A stretch of DNA of 33,102 bases from Pirellulales bacterium (GTDB taxonomy: Bacteria > Planctomycetota > Planctomycetia > Pirellulales > Lacipirellulaceae). The translations under genes were made by a program, and so were the position numbers. The first letter of the stretch is position 1, and each line of letters starts with the position of its first letter. The notes under the pieces were generated by a model. That model was not told the DNA's origin. It ran no database searches and saw only the letters and a list, made by a program, of their open reading frames with translations. The DNA is taken from assembly GCA_020847515.1 (NCBI GenBank), contig JADLBW010000275.1, positions 1 to 33,102 on the forward strand, in the 5' to 3' direction. This document shows positions 1-9,320 of this stretch, piece by piece.

Positions 1-1
1 C

Positions 2-1348
<1,347 letters not shown>

Positions 1349-1355
1349 CGTGAGT

Positions 1356-1374
1356 GACCAAGCACCAATGACCA
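1356..1374. repeat. Left inverted repeat flanking the S23-type pseudogene
   Basis: The 19 bases gaccaagcaccaatgacca match the reverse complement of 1724-1742 at 18 of 19 positions. The repeat begins eight bases after the gltB stop codon. Together the two copies bracket the four-helix-bundle pseudogene, like the ends of a small mobile cassette. Confidence 0.8.
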
Positions 1375-1389
1375 ACGCCTTTTTCTCCA

Positions 1390-1708
1390 ATGAATGATGG
1401 CCAAAACAGTTTTGGGCGTCAGGCGTTTGACCTTGCTGAACGCACGGCTACCTTTGGCGAGGCGGTCATTGAGCTCGCCATTGCAGTCCGTCGTGTCGAT
1501 ATCGTCGGCCCGCTAGTTCGCCAGTTGGTGCGTTCAGGGACGAGTATTGGAGCCAACTATACGGAGGCCGATGAGGTCGGGGCTGCGAATGCTAGCGGCG
1601 GCTTCGCCAGGGGCAAAAGCTGAAGCACGCACGCTTTGGCAGGAAGCCAACGAACTAACGCGCGTCTTCGGATCCATACACCGCCGATCAAAACCAAGCT
1701 CGAAGTGA
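1390..1708 (+). pseudogene. Four-helix-bundle protein (S23 / 23S rRNA intervening-sequence family), frameshifted
   Basis: The first 60 or so codons encode the hallmark start of the four-helix-bundle (TIGR02436, S23) family: FDLAERTATFGEAVIELA, then LVRSGTSIGANYTEADE. The frame then stops at 1621-1623. The expected C-terminal helix (AKAEARTLWQEANELTRVF) is found in another frame from 1604 to a TGA at 1706-1708. The central segment that normally links them is poorly preserved. The gene is therefore frameshifted and probably dead. Family members were first seen inside bacterial 23S rRNA genes and occur as scattered single genes; their function is unsettled. Here the copy sits between gltB and gltD, inside inverted repeats. 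Confidence 0.8.
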
Positions 1709-1723
1709 CGAGAGTATTCATAC

Positions 1724-1742
1724 TGGTCATTGGCGCTTGGTC
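1724..1742. repeat. Right inverted repeat flanking the S23-type pseudogene
   Basis: The sequence tggtcattggcgcttggtc is the reverse complement of 1356-1374 with one mismatch. The ten-base unit tggtcattgg occurs twice here (1724-1733 and 1738-1747), with a 14-base offset. The repeat ends 26 bases before the gltD start codon, so it has probably displaced the native gltD leader. Confidence 0.8.
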
Positions 1743-1768
1743 ATTGGTTCTTACCTTCAGGTAAATTC

Positions 1769-3430
1769 ATGGGCAAACCGACCGGATTTAAAGAGTTTCC
1801 CCGCGAAGCCGTTCCTTACCGCGATCCAGTCGCGCGCGCCGGCGACTTTTTGGAGATCTTCACCCAGGCCCCCGTCGAGCATCTCATGACGCAGGCCGCA
1901 CGCTGCATGGACTGCGGCGTCCCGTTCTGCCAGTCGCAGCACGGTTGCCCGGTGGACAACCTCATCCCCGAGTGGAACGACATGGTCTACCAGGGCCGCT
2001 GGCGCGACGCCCTCGATCGGCTCCACAAGACCAACAATTTCCCGGAATTCACCGGCCGCACCTGTCCCGCGCCCTGCGAAGGCGCCTGCGTCCTGGGAAT
2101 CACCAACCCGCCGGTCACCATCAAGAACATCGAGAACGCCATCATCGACCGCGGCTGGGAAGAGAACTGGGTCCAGCCCAGCCCGCCGGAGCTCCGCACG
2201 GGCAAGCGCGTCGCGATCGTCGGCAGCGGCCCGTCAGGTCTCGCCGCCGCCGCCCAGCTCAACACGGCCGGCCACACGGTGACCGTCTACGAGCGGGCCG
2301 ACCGCATCGGCGGCCGGTTGATGTACGGCATTCCGAACATGAAGCTCGACAAGCGCGTCGTCGAGCGCCGCGTCAACCTGCTGCGTGAGGAAGGAGTCGC
2401 GTTCGTCACCTGCGCGCACATCGGCCGCGCGGAAGATTTTCCATCCGGCCACATGACGCAGATCATGCAAGAGCGCGGCCGCGAAGTGAAATTCATCGAT
2501 CCGCAGCACCTGGTCGACGAGTACGACGCCGTCGTGCTCTGCACCGGCGCTACGCGGCCGTTCGACCCGACCGCCCGCTGCCCGGGGCGCGAACTGGCCG
2601 GCGTCCACAACGCGATGGACTTCCTCACCCGCAACACGAAGGCCTTGCTCGACGGCGATTGCGGATTGCAGATCTCGGATTGCGAAATGAACGGAGACGC
2701 CTCCCGCCCGTCAATCCGCAATCCGCAATTCGAAACCCGCAATCCCTCTCCCCTTCCCTACATCTCGGCCAAGGGCCTTCACGTGATCGTCATCGGCGGC
2801 GGCGACACCGGCGCCGACTGTATCGGCACCAGCCTGCGGCACGGCGCCGCGAGCATCGTCAATTTCGAGCTCCTCGCCCCCGCGCCGGCCGAGCGGGCCC
2901 CCAACAATCCCTGGCCCGAATGGCCGCGGATCTTCCGCGTCGATTATTCGCACGCCGAGGTGCCGGCCCGCACCGGCCACGACCCGCGAGCCTACAACAT
3001 CCTCACCAAGGAGTTCGTCGACGACGGCAGCGGCCACATCAAGGGCGTCAAGACGGTCGAAGTCGATTGGTCGAAACCGATTTCCGGCGGCGCCCCGTTC
3101 AGCGAGGTGGAAGGGAGCGAGAAGATCTGGCCGGCCGACCTGGTGCTGCTCGCCACCGGCTTCGTCGGCCCGGAACTCTCGGTGGCCGAGATGCTCGGCG
3201 TCCAGACGGTTGAACCTCGCCGCGGCTGGACCACCTTCGCCGCCGAGCACGGCAAGTTCGCCACCAATATCGAAGGCGTCTTCGCCGCCGGCGACTGCCG
3301 CCGCGGCCAGAGCCTGGTGGTGTGGGCCATCAACGAAGGCCGCGGCGCGGCCCGCGCCGTGGACGAGTACCTGATGGGCTACACGAACCTGCCGGCGCCG
3401 GGGATCAACGCGCCGGCGCAGGTGGTGTGA
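1769..3430 (+). CDS. gltD: Glutamate synthase small subunit (NAD(P)H-dependent)
   Basis: GltD passes electrons from NAD(P)H through FAD and 4Fe-4S clusters to GltB. The N-terminal cysteine set is intact (CMDCGVPFC, then CPAPCEGAC). It is followed by the FAD-binding [10 protein letters not shown] and the NAD(P)H-binding GGGDTGADC motifs. I chose the ATG at 1769 because the protein then opens [13 protein letters not shown], as in the family. An upstream TTG at 1730 lies inside the inverted repeat and would add 13 unrelated residues. The protein is 553 residues. It is longer than typical because about 30 residues between TKALLD and YISAKGLHV are encoded by a palindromic repeat inserted in frame at 2657-2744. 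No strong Shine-Dalgarno sequence precedes the start. Confidence 0.95.
   Translation: MGKPTGFKEFPREAVPYRDPVARAGDFLEIFTQAPVEHLMTQAARCMDCGVPFCQSQHGCPVDNLIPEWNDMVYQGRWRDALDRLHKTNNFPEFTGRTCPAPCEGACVLGITNPPVTIKNIENAIIDRGWEENWVQPSPPELRTGKRVAIVGSGPSGLAAAAQLNTAGHTVTVYERADRIGGRLMYGIPNMKLDKRVVERRVNLLREEGVAFVTCAHIGRAEDFPSGHMTQIMQERGREVKFIDPQHLVDEYDAVVLCTGATRPFDPTARCPGRELAGVHNAMDFLTRNTKALLDGDCGLQISDCEMNGDASRPSIRNPQFETRNPSPLPYISAKGLHVIVIGGGDTGADCIGTSLRHGAASIVNFELLAPAPAERAPNNPWPEWPRIFRVDYSHAEVPARTGHDPRAYNILTKEFVDDGSGHIKGVKTVEVDWSKPISGGAPFSEVEGSEKIWPADLVLLATGFVGPELSVAEMLGVQTVEPRRGWTTFAAEHGKFATNIEGVFAAGDCRRGQSLVVWAINEGRGAARAVDEYLMGYTNLPAPGINAPAQVV
2657..2744. repeat. In-frame palindromic repeat inside gltD
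   Basis: The left arm at 2657-2689 (starting gattgcggattgcagatctc) matches the reverse complement of 2712-2744 at about 25 of 33 positions. It is built from the unit ggattgcgg. The insert keeps the frame and encodes an extra surface-like segment (about [11 protein letters not shown] to [11 protein letters not shown]) just before the NAD(P)H-binding motif. Its composition resembles intergenic repeats, not enzyme sequence. Confidence 0.75.
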
Positions 3431-3517
3431 TCAGAGTTGGAGCGTTTCAGCGTTCTCCTGCTATAATCCATCAGTCGGCCCTCCTCATTCCTGACCGAGA
3501 GATCGCCTATAGAAGGC

Positions 3518-3730
3518 ATCACCATTCCTGATCCGTTAAGAGGGCAGTTCGTGGTCGCCGGGCCGACGAAGCTGTTCGATGAATCGGGCCAGCCATTGGG
3601 GTTATTTCTTCCGCAATCGCAACGGCTGTCCCCCGATGAGTTATGGACGCGGGGAGAGCTCGACGCGGCCCGCAACGAGCCCGGCGGCGTGACGCTTGAA
3701 GAGATCTGGAAGTCTCTCGGCGCCAAATGA
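3518..3730 (+). CDS. Antitoxin-like protein with no ATG start
   Basis: The frame is open from a TAA at 3464-3466 to the TGA at 3728-3730. It reads ITIPDPLRGQFVVAG, then TKLFDESGQPLGLFLPQ and ends GVTLEEIWKSLGAK, which looks like a small type II antitoxin. Its stop overlaps the toxin ATG (ATGA at 3727-3730), as in coupled toxin-antitoxin pairs. The frame has no ATG, and the first GTG falls inside the conserved part. The start given here is the ATC at 3518, where similar proteins would begin. Use of a rare start codon or loss of the original ATG are both possible. A TATAAT at 3462-3467 could be its -10 box. Confidence 0.5.
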   Translation: MTIPDPLRGQFVVAGPTKLFDESGQPLGLFLPQSQRLSPDELWTRGELDAARNEPGGVTLEEIWKSLGAK

Positions 3731-4107
3731 ATTACACCGTCGTCTGGAAACCAGTTGCCAAGGCCAGATTGGCCGAGCTTTGGATGTCGGCTTCCAATCG
3801 CGCTGCGATTTCAAGGGCCGCGGACCAAATTGAAACAATGCTGCGGACGAAGCCGTTCGATGTCAGTGAATCTCGGCAAGATCAATATCGCGTACTCTAC
3901 GAGTTGCCGCTCGCGGTCGCTTACGCCGTTTCGGACGACGATCGGTTGGTGACGGTTGTTCATTTCGTACGGTTTAGCCGGTCGCAATGCGTGAGCTTGT
4001 CGTCGGCGACCCCCGGCCAAAGGCCGGAGCTGCATCCGATGAATCATGGCTCATTGACGGCGCAACGCTCAATAAGACGATGTTGCCCCGCTCCGGCAGC
4101 TCGTTGA
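3727..4107 (+). CDS. ParE/RelE-type toxin
   Basis: Residues 1-84 have the length and pattern of a small ParE/RelE-fold toxin: MNYTVVWKPVAKARLAELW, a helix, then the strand regions QYRVLYELPLAVAYAV and DRLVTVVHFVRF. Toxins of this fold either cleave mRNA on the ribosome or inhibit gyrase; the sequence does not say which. The gene overlaps its presumed antitoxin by four bases. Residues after about 85 look like non-coding sequence read through. They span a perfect six-base stem-loop (ccggccaaaggccgg at 4013-4027), so the ancestral stop codon has probably been lost. Confidence 0.65.
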   Translation: MNYTVVWKPVAKARLAELWMSASNRAAISRAADQIETMLRTKPFDVSESRQDQYRVLYELPLAVAYAVSDDDRLVTVVHFVRFSRSQCVSLSSATPGQRPELHPMNHGSLTAQRSIRRCCPAPAAR

Positions 4108-4136
4108 GCTGCGGCTACGACCGTTGAGCTGCGGCT
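4102..4136. repeat. Short direct repeat after the toxin gene
   Basis: The 15-base unit cgttgagctgcggct occurs at 4102-4116 and again at 4122-4136, separated by five bases. Confidence 0.6.
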
Positions 4137-4409
4137 GCTGGCAACTTCGTTGTGGAATTTGGCCGCCGACTCCTCTATGTTCGTCAGTACTCGTTGGCGA
4201 GTGAGCGCTCGCCGTGCGCGCTTGCGGTTCGCCGCCGCCGGCGGCCCGACCAATCGCGTCTGCAGCAAGGGCCCAGTCGGCGCTCGTCGCGACAAAAAAC
4301 AAACCGCTGCCACCCAAGGACTTAAGCACTCCACAGGGAGTTTTGACGCCAAAACTAACGTGCCCGTCACAACGCGACAGCACCGCCCCCAAGGACTGAA
4401 GCACCAGCC
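4108..4409. other. Intergenic region between the toxin and the DUF485 gene
   Basis: I see no convincing gene here. The stretch holds the end of the 15-base direct repeat and a second direct repeat: cccaaggacttaagcac near 4314 and cccaaggactgaagcac near 4388, differing at one base. The second copy lies directly before the DUF485 start codon. The leader of the transport operon probably lies here, but I cannot place a promoter. Confidence 0.5.
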
Positions 4410-4664
4410 ATGACCAGCCGCAACGCCCGCCTCGGGCTCGTCCTGTTCTTCATCTACTTGGCCTTCTACGCCGGCTTCGTGCTGCTGGCCGCCTTCTCGC
4501 CCGAGACGATGGCCCGCACGCCCTGGGGGGGCGTCAACCTCGCCATCTGGTACGGCTTCGCCCTCATCGCCGCCGCCCTGGCGCTCGCCCTCGTCTACGG
4601 CGCCCTCTGCCGCCCCGACGACGATCAGCATCCCCCCGCATCTACCGATCCCAATCCCAAATAA
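4410..4664 (+). CDS. DUF485 family small membrane protein
   Basis: This is an 84-residue protein with two transmembrane helices, about residues 8-32 (LGLVLFFIYLAFYAGFVLLA) and 47-70 (IWYGFALIAAALALALVYG). The tail is hydrophilic and proline- and aspartate-rich. Size and topology match DUF485 (YjcH-like) proteins, which are typically encoded just upstream of acetate-type sodium:solute symporters. A symporter gene follows here after 78 bases. A role as accessory subunit of the transporter is inferred from this context. Confidence 0.8.
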   Translation: MTSRNARLGLVLFFIYLAFYAGFVLLAAFSPETMARTPWGGVNLAIWYGFALIAAALALALVYGALCRPDDDQHPPASTDPNPK

Positions 4665-4695
4665 GCCACGCATTAAGGAAGCGATGCGCCAAGTG

Positions 4696-4732
4696 CACAC
4701 ATCATAAATCACACATCATAAATCACACATCA
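4696..4732. repeat. 14-base tandem repeat in the DUF485-symporter spacer
   Basis: The unit cacacatcataaat occurs twice in full and once in part, filling much of the 78-base gap. It is AT-rich compared with the flanking genes and ends close to the symporter start. Confidence 0.75.
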
Positions 4733-4742
4733 AACCTCCTTC

Positions 4743-6500
4743 ATGTCTCACCAAGCCTCCACGCTCGCAGTTCTCATCTTCCTCGCGATGGTGGGCCTCA
4801 CGCTCGGCATCAGCGTTTATCTGGGCCGCAAGGCGAAGAGCTCCGCCGGCTACTTCGCCGCCCACGGCCAGATCCCCTGGCTGGTCAACGGCGTCGCCTT
4901 CGCCGGCGACTATCTCTCGGCCGCGTCGTTTCTGGGGATCTGCGGGATGATCGCCTTCTACGGCTACGATGGCTTCCTCTACTCGATCGGCTACCTGGCC
5001 GGCTGGGTCGTCGCGCTGTTCGTCGTGGCTGACCCGATGAAGCGGCTGGGCACATTCACGTTCGCCGATGCGCTGAACGCCCGGTTCAACTCCCGCGGCA
5101 TCAAGCTCGCCGCCGGAGTGAGCACGCTGGCCGTGAGCATCTTCTACCTCATCCCGCAGATGGTCGGCGCCGGGGCCCTGGTGCGGCCGCTGTTGGGCCT
5201 GCCCCACTGGATGGGCGTAGTGATCGTCGGCACGGTCGTCATCCTCATCGTCGTGACCGCGGGGATGGTCTCGACGACGTGGGTGCAGTTCATCAAGGGC
5301 GCGCTGCTGGTGGTGTTCAGCACGGTGCTGACGGTGATGATCCTCAATCGCGGCTTCGAGGCGTCGCCCGAGCTGCCGCCGGCGCAAACAGTCGTCACGC
5401 AGGCCGACGGCGCCACGCTCATCAACGGCCTGCCCAAGGGAATCGGCGCGGACGACGGCCGCATCGATCCGGTCGGAACGATCAGCAAGCTTCCCGGCGG
5501 CCTCCAGCGCACCGGACCGCTGGGGCCGCTGAAGTTCTTCAGCACGCTCCAGCAGAGCGAAATCGTCCTCTGGAAGAAGCAACAGACCGAGTCGAGCGAC
5601 GGCTCGACCACCGTCGCCTATGCGCCTCAGCCGACGCCGGGCAGCGAAATCCTGCAGCCCGGCGCCAGCCCCACGTTCGCCGGCATTCGCTCAAACAAAT
5701 TCGGCGACAAGCTGAACTTCCTCTCGCTGATGCTCGCCCTGTTCTGCGGCACCGCCTCGCTGCCGCACATCCTCATCCGCTACTACACGGTGAAGGACCA
5801 GGCCGCGGCCCGCAAAAGCACGATCGTCGGCATCGCCTGCATCGGCTTCTTCTACGTCCTCACGCTCTACCTGGGCCTGGGCGCAATGACCAGCGGGGCG
5901 CTCGATCCGACCGATTCCAACATGGCCGCGCCGCTACTGGCCCGCAGCATCAGCGAACTGCTCTTCGCCGTCATCTCGGCCATTGCCTTCACCACGGTGC
6001 TGGGCACCGTCAGCGGCCTTATTCTCGCCTCGGCCGGGGCCGTCACGCACGACCTGTTAGAAAGCCTCGCCACGGTCCGCTTCACCGACCACCAACGGGT
6101 GCGGATCGCGAAGATGTCGTCGGTCGTCGTCGGCGTCGTCGCCATCGTGCTGGGCATCCTGTTCAAGGAGCTGAACGTCAGCTACCTGGTCGGCTGGGCC
6201 TTCAGCGTCGCGGCCAGCGCCAACCTGCCGGCGCTGGTGATGCTGCTATTTTGGAAGGGAACCACCCGCCAGGGCATTATCGCCGCGGTGATCGTCGGGA
6301 TGGTCAGCTCGCTGGCGTGGATCCTCTTAAGCGGCGACACGTTCGCCAGCGTCTACGGCCTGCCCAAGGAAAACGCCCCGGCGCCCTTCAGCCAGCCGGG
6401 CATCGTCACGATTCCGCTAGGCTTCGCAACGCTTGTGGTCGTCTCGCTCATCACGCAGCAGCGGCGCGATCAAGTCTATGCCAAGCGGCTTTCTGAATGA
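4743..6500 (+). CDS. Sodium:solute symporter, acetate permease (ActP) type
   Basis: This 585-residue inner-membrane transporter has about 13 hydrophobic helices. It carries typical SSS-family stretches such as AGDYLSAASFLGICGMIAFYG near the N-terminus and TTVLGTVSGLILASAGAVTHDL in the second half. The DUF485 gene upstream supports an acetate/monocarboxylate permease role. A hydrophilic insert of about 110 residues (roughly 205-320) interrupts the loop after MILNRGFEA, and I would not expect it in E. coli ActP. The gene ends inside the end of the convergent hydrolase gene, overlapping it by 25 bases. The substrate is inferred. Confidence 0.88.
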   Translation: MSHQASTLAVLIFLAMVGLTLGISVYLGRKAKSSAGYFAAHGQIPWLVNGVAFAGDYLSAASFLGICGMIAFYGYDGFLYSIGYLAGWVVALFVVADPMKRLGTFTFADALNARFNSRGIKLAAGVSTLAVSIFYLIPQMVGAGALVRPLLGLPHWMGVVIVGTVVILIVVTAGMVSTTWVQFIKGALLVVFSTVLTVMILNRGFEASPELPPAQTVVTQADGATLINGLPKGIGADDGRIDPVGTISKLPGGLQRTGPLGPLKFFSTLQQSEIVLWKKQQTESSDGSTTVAYAPQPTPGSEILQPGASPTFAGIRSNKFGDKLNFLSLMLALFCGTASLPHILIRYYTVKDQAAARKSTIVGIACIGFFYVLTLYLGLGAMTSGALDPTDSNMAAPLLARSISELLFAVISAIAFTTVLGTVSGLILASAGAVTHDLLESLATVRFTDHQRVRIAKMSSVVVGVVAIVLGILFKELNVSYLVGWAFSVAASANLPALVMLLFWKGTTRQGIIAAVIVGMVSSLAWILLSGDTFASVYGLPKENAPAPFSQPGIVTIPLGFATLVVVSLITQQRRDQVYAKRLSE

Positions 6501-7360
6501 GGCTTCGCTCGCAGCCTCAGCGCCGCGAGCCCCATCAGTGCGACGACCAGTCCCGTCGGCTCCGGCACGGTCGTGTGGGCGAACATCCACTCGTACACTT
6601 CGGGCGTGCTGTAGACGCGGCCCCAGATGCCGTGGCCGCCGGTGCGGTATTCGGTATGCCGCAGTTCGAGCGCCGGGCTGCTATAGGCAAAATCCGCCGT
6701 GGGTCGCGAGGGATAGCTCGGCAGCGGCTCGCCCGCGGCGTTGAGAATGGCGCTCACCACGTTGCGGGTGGTGAAGTACGACACCACGCTGTCGTTGGCG
6801 GCGTGGAAGGCCCAGATCGGCTCGCCCGCGAGCCGCGCCGGCTGAAAGCCGCTCGTCGGGGCGACCGCGCAGATCGGTACGGCCGCGGCGAACCGCTGGC
6901 CGTACTGGTCGAGCATGTTCCACGTCCCGCCGCCCCCCATCGACAGCCCGGTGACATACACCCTCCGGGCGTCGACGGGCTGCTCGGCCAGGGCCCGGTC
7001 GAGCATGGCATTAATGCCGGCGAGGATCGTCGAGCTCGACCAGCCGCTGTTGGTCTGCGGGGCGTAGAGGAACGCCTCGCGGCGCTTGGCCTCGGCCAGC
7101 AGGTTGTCGATGTTGCCATTGACCTGGGCGGCGTTGTTCACGCCGCTCTCGCCGGCGCCATGGAGGAACAAGATCAGCGGCCGCGGCGCGCTGGGGTCCG
7201 CGACGGCCGCCGGAGGAATGTACAGCCGCCCGGGCAACAACGTCGTCGCGCCCACCCGCAACGAAAAGTCGGCGAAGTCCGACAGCAGGGCCCCCCGTGC
7301 GCCGCCGGACATTAGCGCAAGGCAGAGAACGAACCCAGGAGCGTAGCGTGCAAGGGACAT
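6476..7360 (-). CDS. Secreted alpha/beta hydrolase with PEP-CTERM anchor
   Basis: This 294-residue exported protein has a signal peptide at about 1-23, then an esterase/feruloyl-esterase-like alpha/beta hydrolase fold. The oxyanion region is HGAGE (67-71) and the nucleophile lies in GLSMGG (Ser140). The probable acid is Asp190 (HAAND) and the probable histidine is His243 (GGHGIW). The C-terminus has VPEP at 265-268, a hydrophobic helix and a basic tail, which is a PEP-CTERM sorting signal recognised by an exosortase. The natural substrate is unknown; a polysaccharide-linked ester or peptide is plausible. The last 25 bases overlap the symporter gene on the opposite strand. Confidence 0.85.
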   Translation of the reverse strand: MSLARYAPGFVLCLALMSGGARGALLSDFADFSLRVGATTLLPGRLYIPPAAVADPSAPRPLILFLHGAGESGVNNAAQVNGNIDNLLAEAKRREAFLYAPQTNSGWSSSTILAGINAMLDRALAEQPVDARRVYVTGLSMGGGGTWNMLDQYGQRFAAAVPICAVAPTSGFQPARLAGEPIWAFHAANDSVVSYFTTRNVVSAILNAAGEPLPSYPSRPTADFAYSSPALELRHTEYRTGGHGIWGRVYSTPEVYEWMFAHTTVPEPTGLVVALMGLAALRLRAKPHSESRLA

Positions 7361-7479
7361 AAATCGGACCTGGCGCTGAGGAAGAGGAGCCGTCGACGAC
7401 CGGCACAGTATACCGCAGTCGTCGTCCCCGCGCTAAATGCTACTGCCGGCGGCGGAATTCCCGGACGCGCAACGGCAAC

Positions 7480-9117
7480 TCATTTCAGTTCGTGGAAGTT
7501 AATCGTTTCCCCCCCGGTCGCCGTCAGCAAGGCTTTGATGAGGGATGGCGCGTTTTCCGTACTGAGAGAGCGGGCCGAACCGTCGGCATACGCCGCGACG
7601 AAACCTGCGCGATCGTCGCTCTTCACGCCGGCCAGCGGGTTGCTAAGGTCCACGTTCCAGTCGTCGGGCTTGGTCCAAATGACGGCCTGCTTCGGCGCCG
7701 CTTCCGCGACCAGGATCGTGGCCGACGTGCCGTCGGTGATCTGGGAGATCTTCATGCCTGCCTCGCCGCCGAAGATCGTCTTCTCGCCGACGGGCACGAC
7801 GTAGGTGGTGCGGCTGCGATCGCCAACCGCTGCGCGGACCTCGGAGGAAGGATCGGAGTAGACTTCGGGCATCTGGTCGATGAGCTGGCGATTGTGCTCG
7901 CTGTCCCACGGCTCATCGAGATGGAACTGTTTGTAGAGCTCGGTTTGGTCGAGGTACGGCAAGACTAGCACCCGCCAGCTCAACAGCGGGCGGCCGTCGG
8001 CGTCGCGGCTGGCCGCCGGCGGGAACGACTTGTGCACCGAAAGGTAATTGTGCATCGCCAGGGCGATCTGCTTGAACTGGTTCATGCGGCGGTCGCGCTG
8101 AAAATCCTCGCGGACATCCAGCGTGAGGGCCGGAAGCAACTTGGCGAGAAAGCCGATCTCCTCGTCGTCGTCGCCGAAGGTGAAACTTACGCAATTGCCG
8201 GCGACCTCCGCTTTCAACAGCGGCATGAGCGGCAAAAGCTGTGCAGCCCGCTCCTTGTGAGCCGGCGGGCCGCTGACCATCTCCATCATCAAATAGCCCT
8301 TGGCCAGCTCCAGGGCCTTTTGCAGCGACTGCTGGAGCGTGGCGGCGACCTCCGGGCGGGTCGCCTCGACGGAGACCGAGAGCTTGGGCTGCGGCGGCAA
8401 CTTCAGGCTGATCGCCACCCACGCCACTCCGTCGGCCAGCAGCTTGCCGTCGATCTCCATGAACGGCGCCGGCATCTGCGGGAACATCTCGCGGATTACC
8501 CGCCGGCCGTCGGCGCTGCCGAAGATCACCAGGCCGGCCTCCGCGTCGAGCCCTGCAAGCGCGGCCAGCGCCTCGGGGCGGGCGGCGCCGCGTGAGCCGC
8601 TGGTGAACTCCTTGAGCCGCTCGGGGCGGGCGGCGACCACGAACGAATCCCTCGCAGCCAGCTCCGTCGGCAGATAGGCGGCGATATCGCCGGCGGTCTT
8701 CAACTTCTCCAGTTGCGGCTTTAGCCACTGGATGACCGCGGCGGTTTGCTCCGGATTTTCCGTCTCGATGAGCCACGCCGGCCCGCCGTGCAGGATGTCG
8801 CTGGCCTGCAGCAGCACGTACGCGCGGCGGGCACCAGTCGCGAGCAATTGATTGAACAAGTCTTGAATCGTTTGAGCCTGCTTGCGGGCCTCGGCCAGTT
8901 CCTCAGCAGGAGCGAGCTTGAGTTGTTCAAGCTGATCAAGGATCGCTGGGAAGTCGATTTTTCGGAGATCGACATACGCGACGTCTTCGACGCCGGGGGT
9001 GATGAACGGAGCGATGCCCGCATGCTCCTGGCCGTACGAAACGCCGACGTGAACCGCGGCGGCGGCGATCAGCGCGCTCAACAATGCCAGCGGCCGAGTG
9101 CTCTTAATCGTGCACAT
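7480..9117 (-). CDS. DUF1559 domain-containing secreted protein
   Basis: This is a 545-residue protein. The ATG at 9115-9117 is preferred: it has a GGAG ten bases upstream and opens directly into a signal peptide (about residues 1-30, ending VSYGQ). The longer frame to 9249 would translate the palindromic repeats. Residues about 31-340 are a helical region I do not recognise. Residues about 342-545 form a DUF1559 module (NQFKQIALAMHNY, then SWRVLVLPYLDQTELY, DGTSATILVAE and AYADGSARSLS). DUF1559 proteins are greatly expanded in planctomycetes and usually start with a prepilin helix. Here the module is C-terminal to a large extra domain. Function is unknown. Confidence 0.85.
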   Translation of the reverse strand: MCTIKSTRPLALLSALIAAAAVHVGVSYGQEHAGIAPFITPGVEDVAYVDLRKIDFPAILDQLEQLKLAPAEELAEARKQAQTIQDLFNQLLATGARRAYVLLQASDILHGGPAWLIETENPEQTAAVIQWLKPQLEKLKTAGDIAAYLPTELAARDSFVVAARPERLKEFTSGSRGAARPEALAALAGLDAEAGLVIFGSADGRRVIREMFPQMPAPFMEIDGKLLADGVAWVAISLKLPPQPKLSVSVEATRPEVAATLQQSLQKALELAKGYLMMEMVSGPPAHKERAAQLLPLMPLLKAEVAGNCVSFTFGDDDEEIGFLAKLLPALTLDVREDFQRDRRMNQFKQIALAMHNYLSVHKSFPPAASRDADGRPLLSWRVLVLPYLDQTELYKQFHLDEPWDSEHNRQLIDQMPEVYSDPSSEVRAAVGDRSRTTYVVPVGEKTIFGGEAGMKISQITDGTSATILVAEAAPKQAVIWTKPDDWNVDLSNPLAGVKSDDRAGFVAAYADGSARSLSTENAPSLIKALLTATGGETINFHELK

Positions 9118-9190
9118 TTGAGAATAGCTCCAGTTAATTGCATAGTTGCAAAGGCAAGTCGCTAGCCCCGACCGAGCAACGTCGGCGTGC

Positions 9191-9250
9191 CATGCCCATC
9201 GCTCTGGGTGGGCATGCCCGGGACATGGCCACGCAGAGCCGTTGGCCATG
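9191..9250. repeat. Paired palindromes upstream of the DUF1559 gene
   Basis: Two adjacent stem-loops are visible. The first is catgccca (9191-9198) with tgggcatg (9209-9216). The second is catggcca (9224-9231) with tggccatg (9243-9250). The second resembles the hairpin at 25264-25295, so this is probably a dispersed repeat family. Confidence 0.65.
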
Positions 9251-9320
9251 CCACCGGCCGAGAGCCGACAGCCGAATTCGCCGCGGATTTATCAGCGGCG
9301 CAGGAATCCATAAGCATCGC

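Noticed and set aside
4044-4712. Minus-strand frame of 222 codons opposite the DUF485 gene
   Set aside because: Its sequence is antisense of the DUF485 gene and spacer; the plus-strand frame has two clear membrane helices and a fitting neighbour.
9118-9249. Longer N-terminus for the DUF1559 protein
   Set aside because: Those codons translate palindromic repeat DNA, while the ATG at 9117 has a Shine-Dalgarno and a signal peptide.
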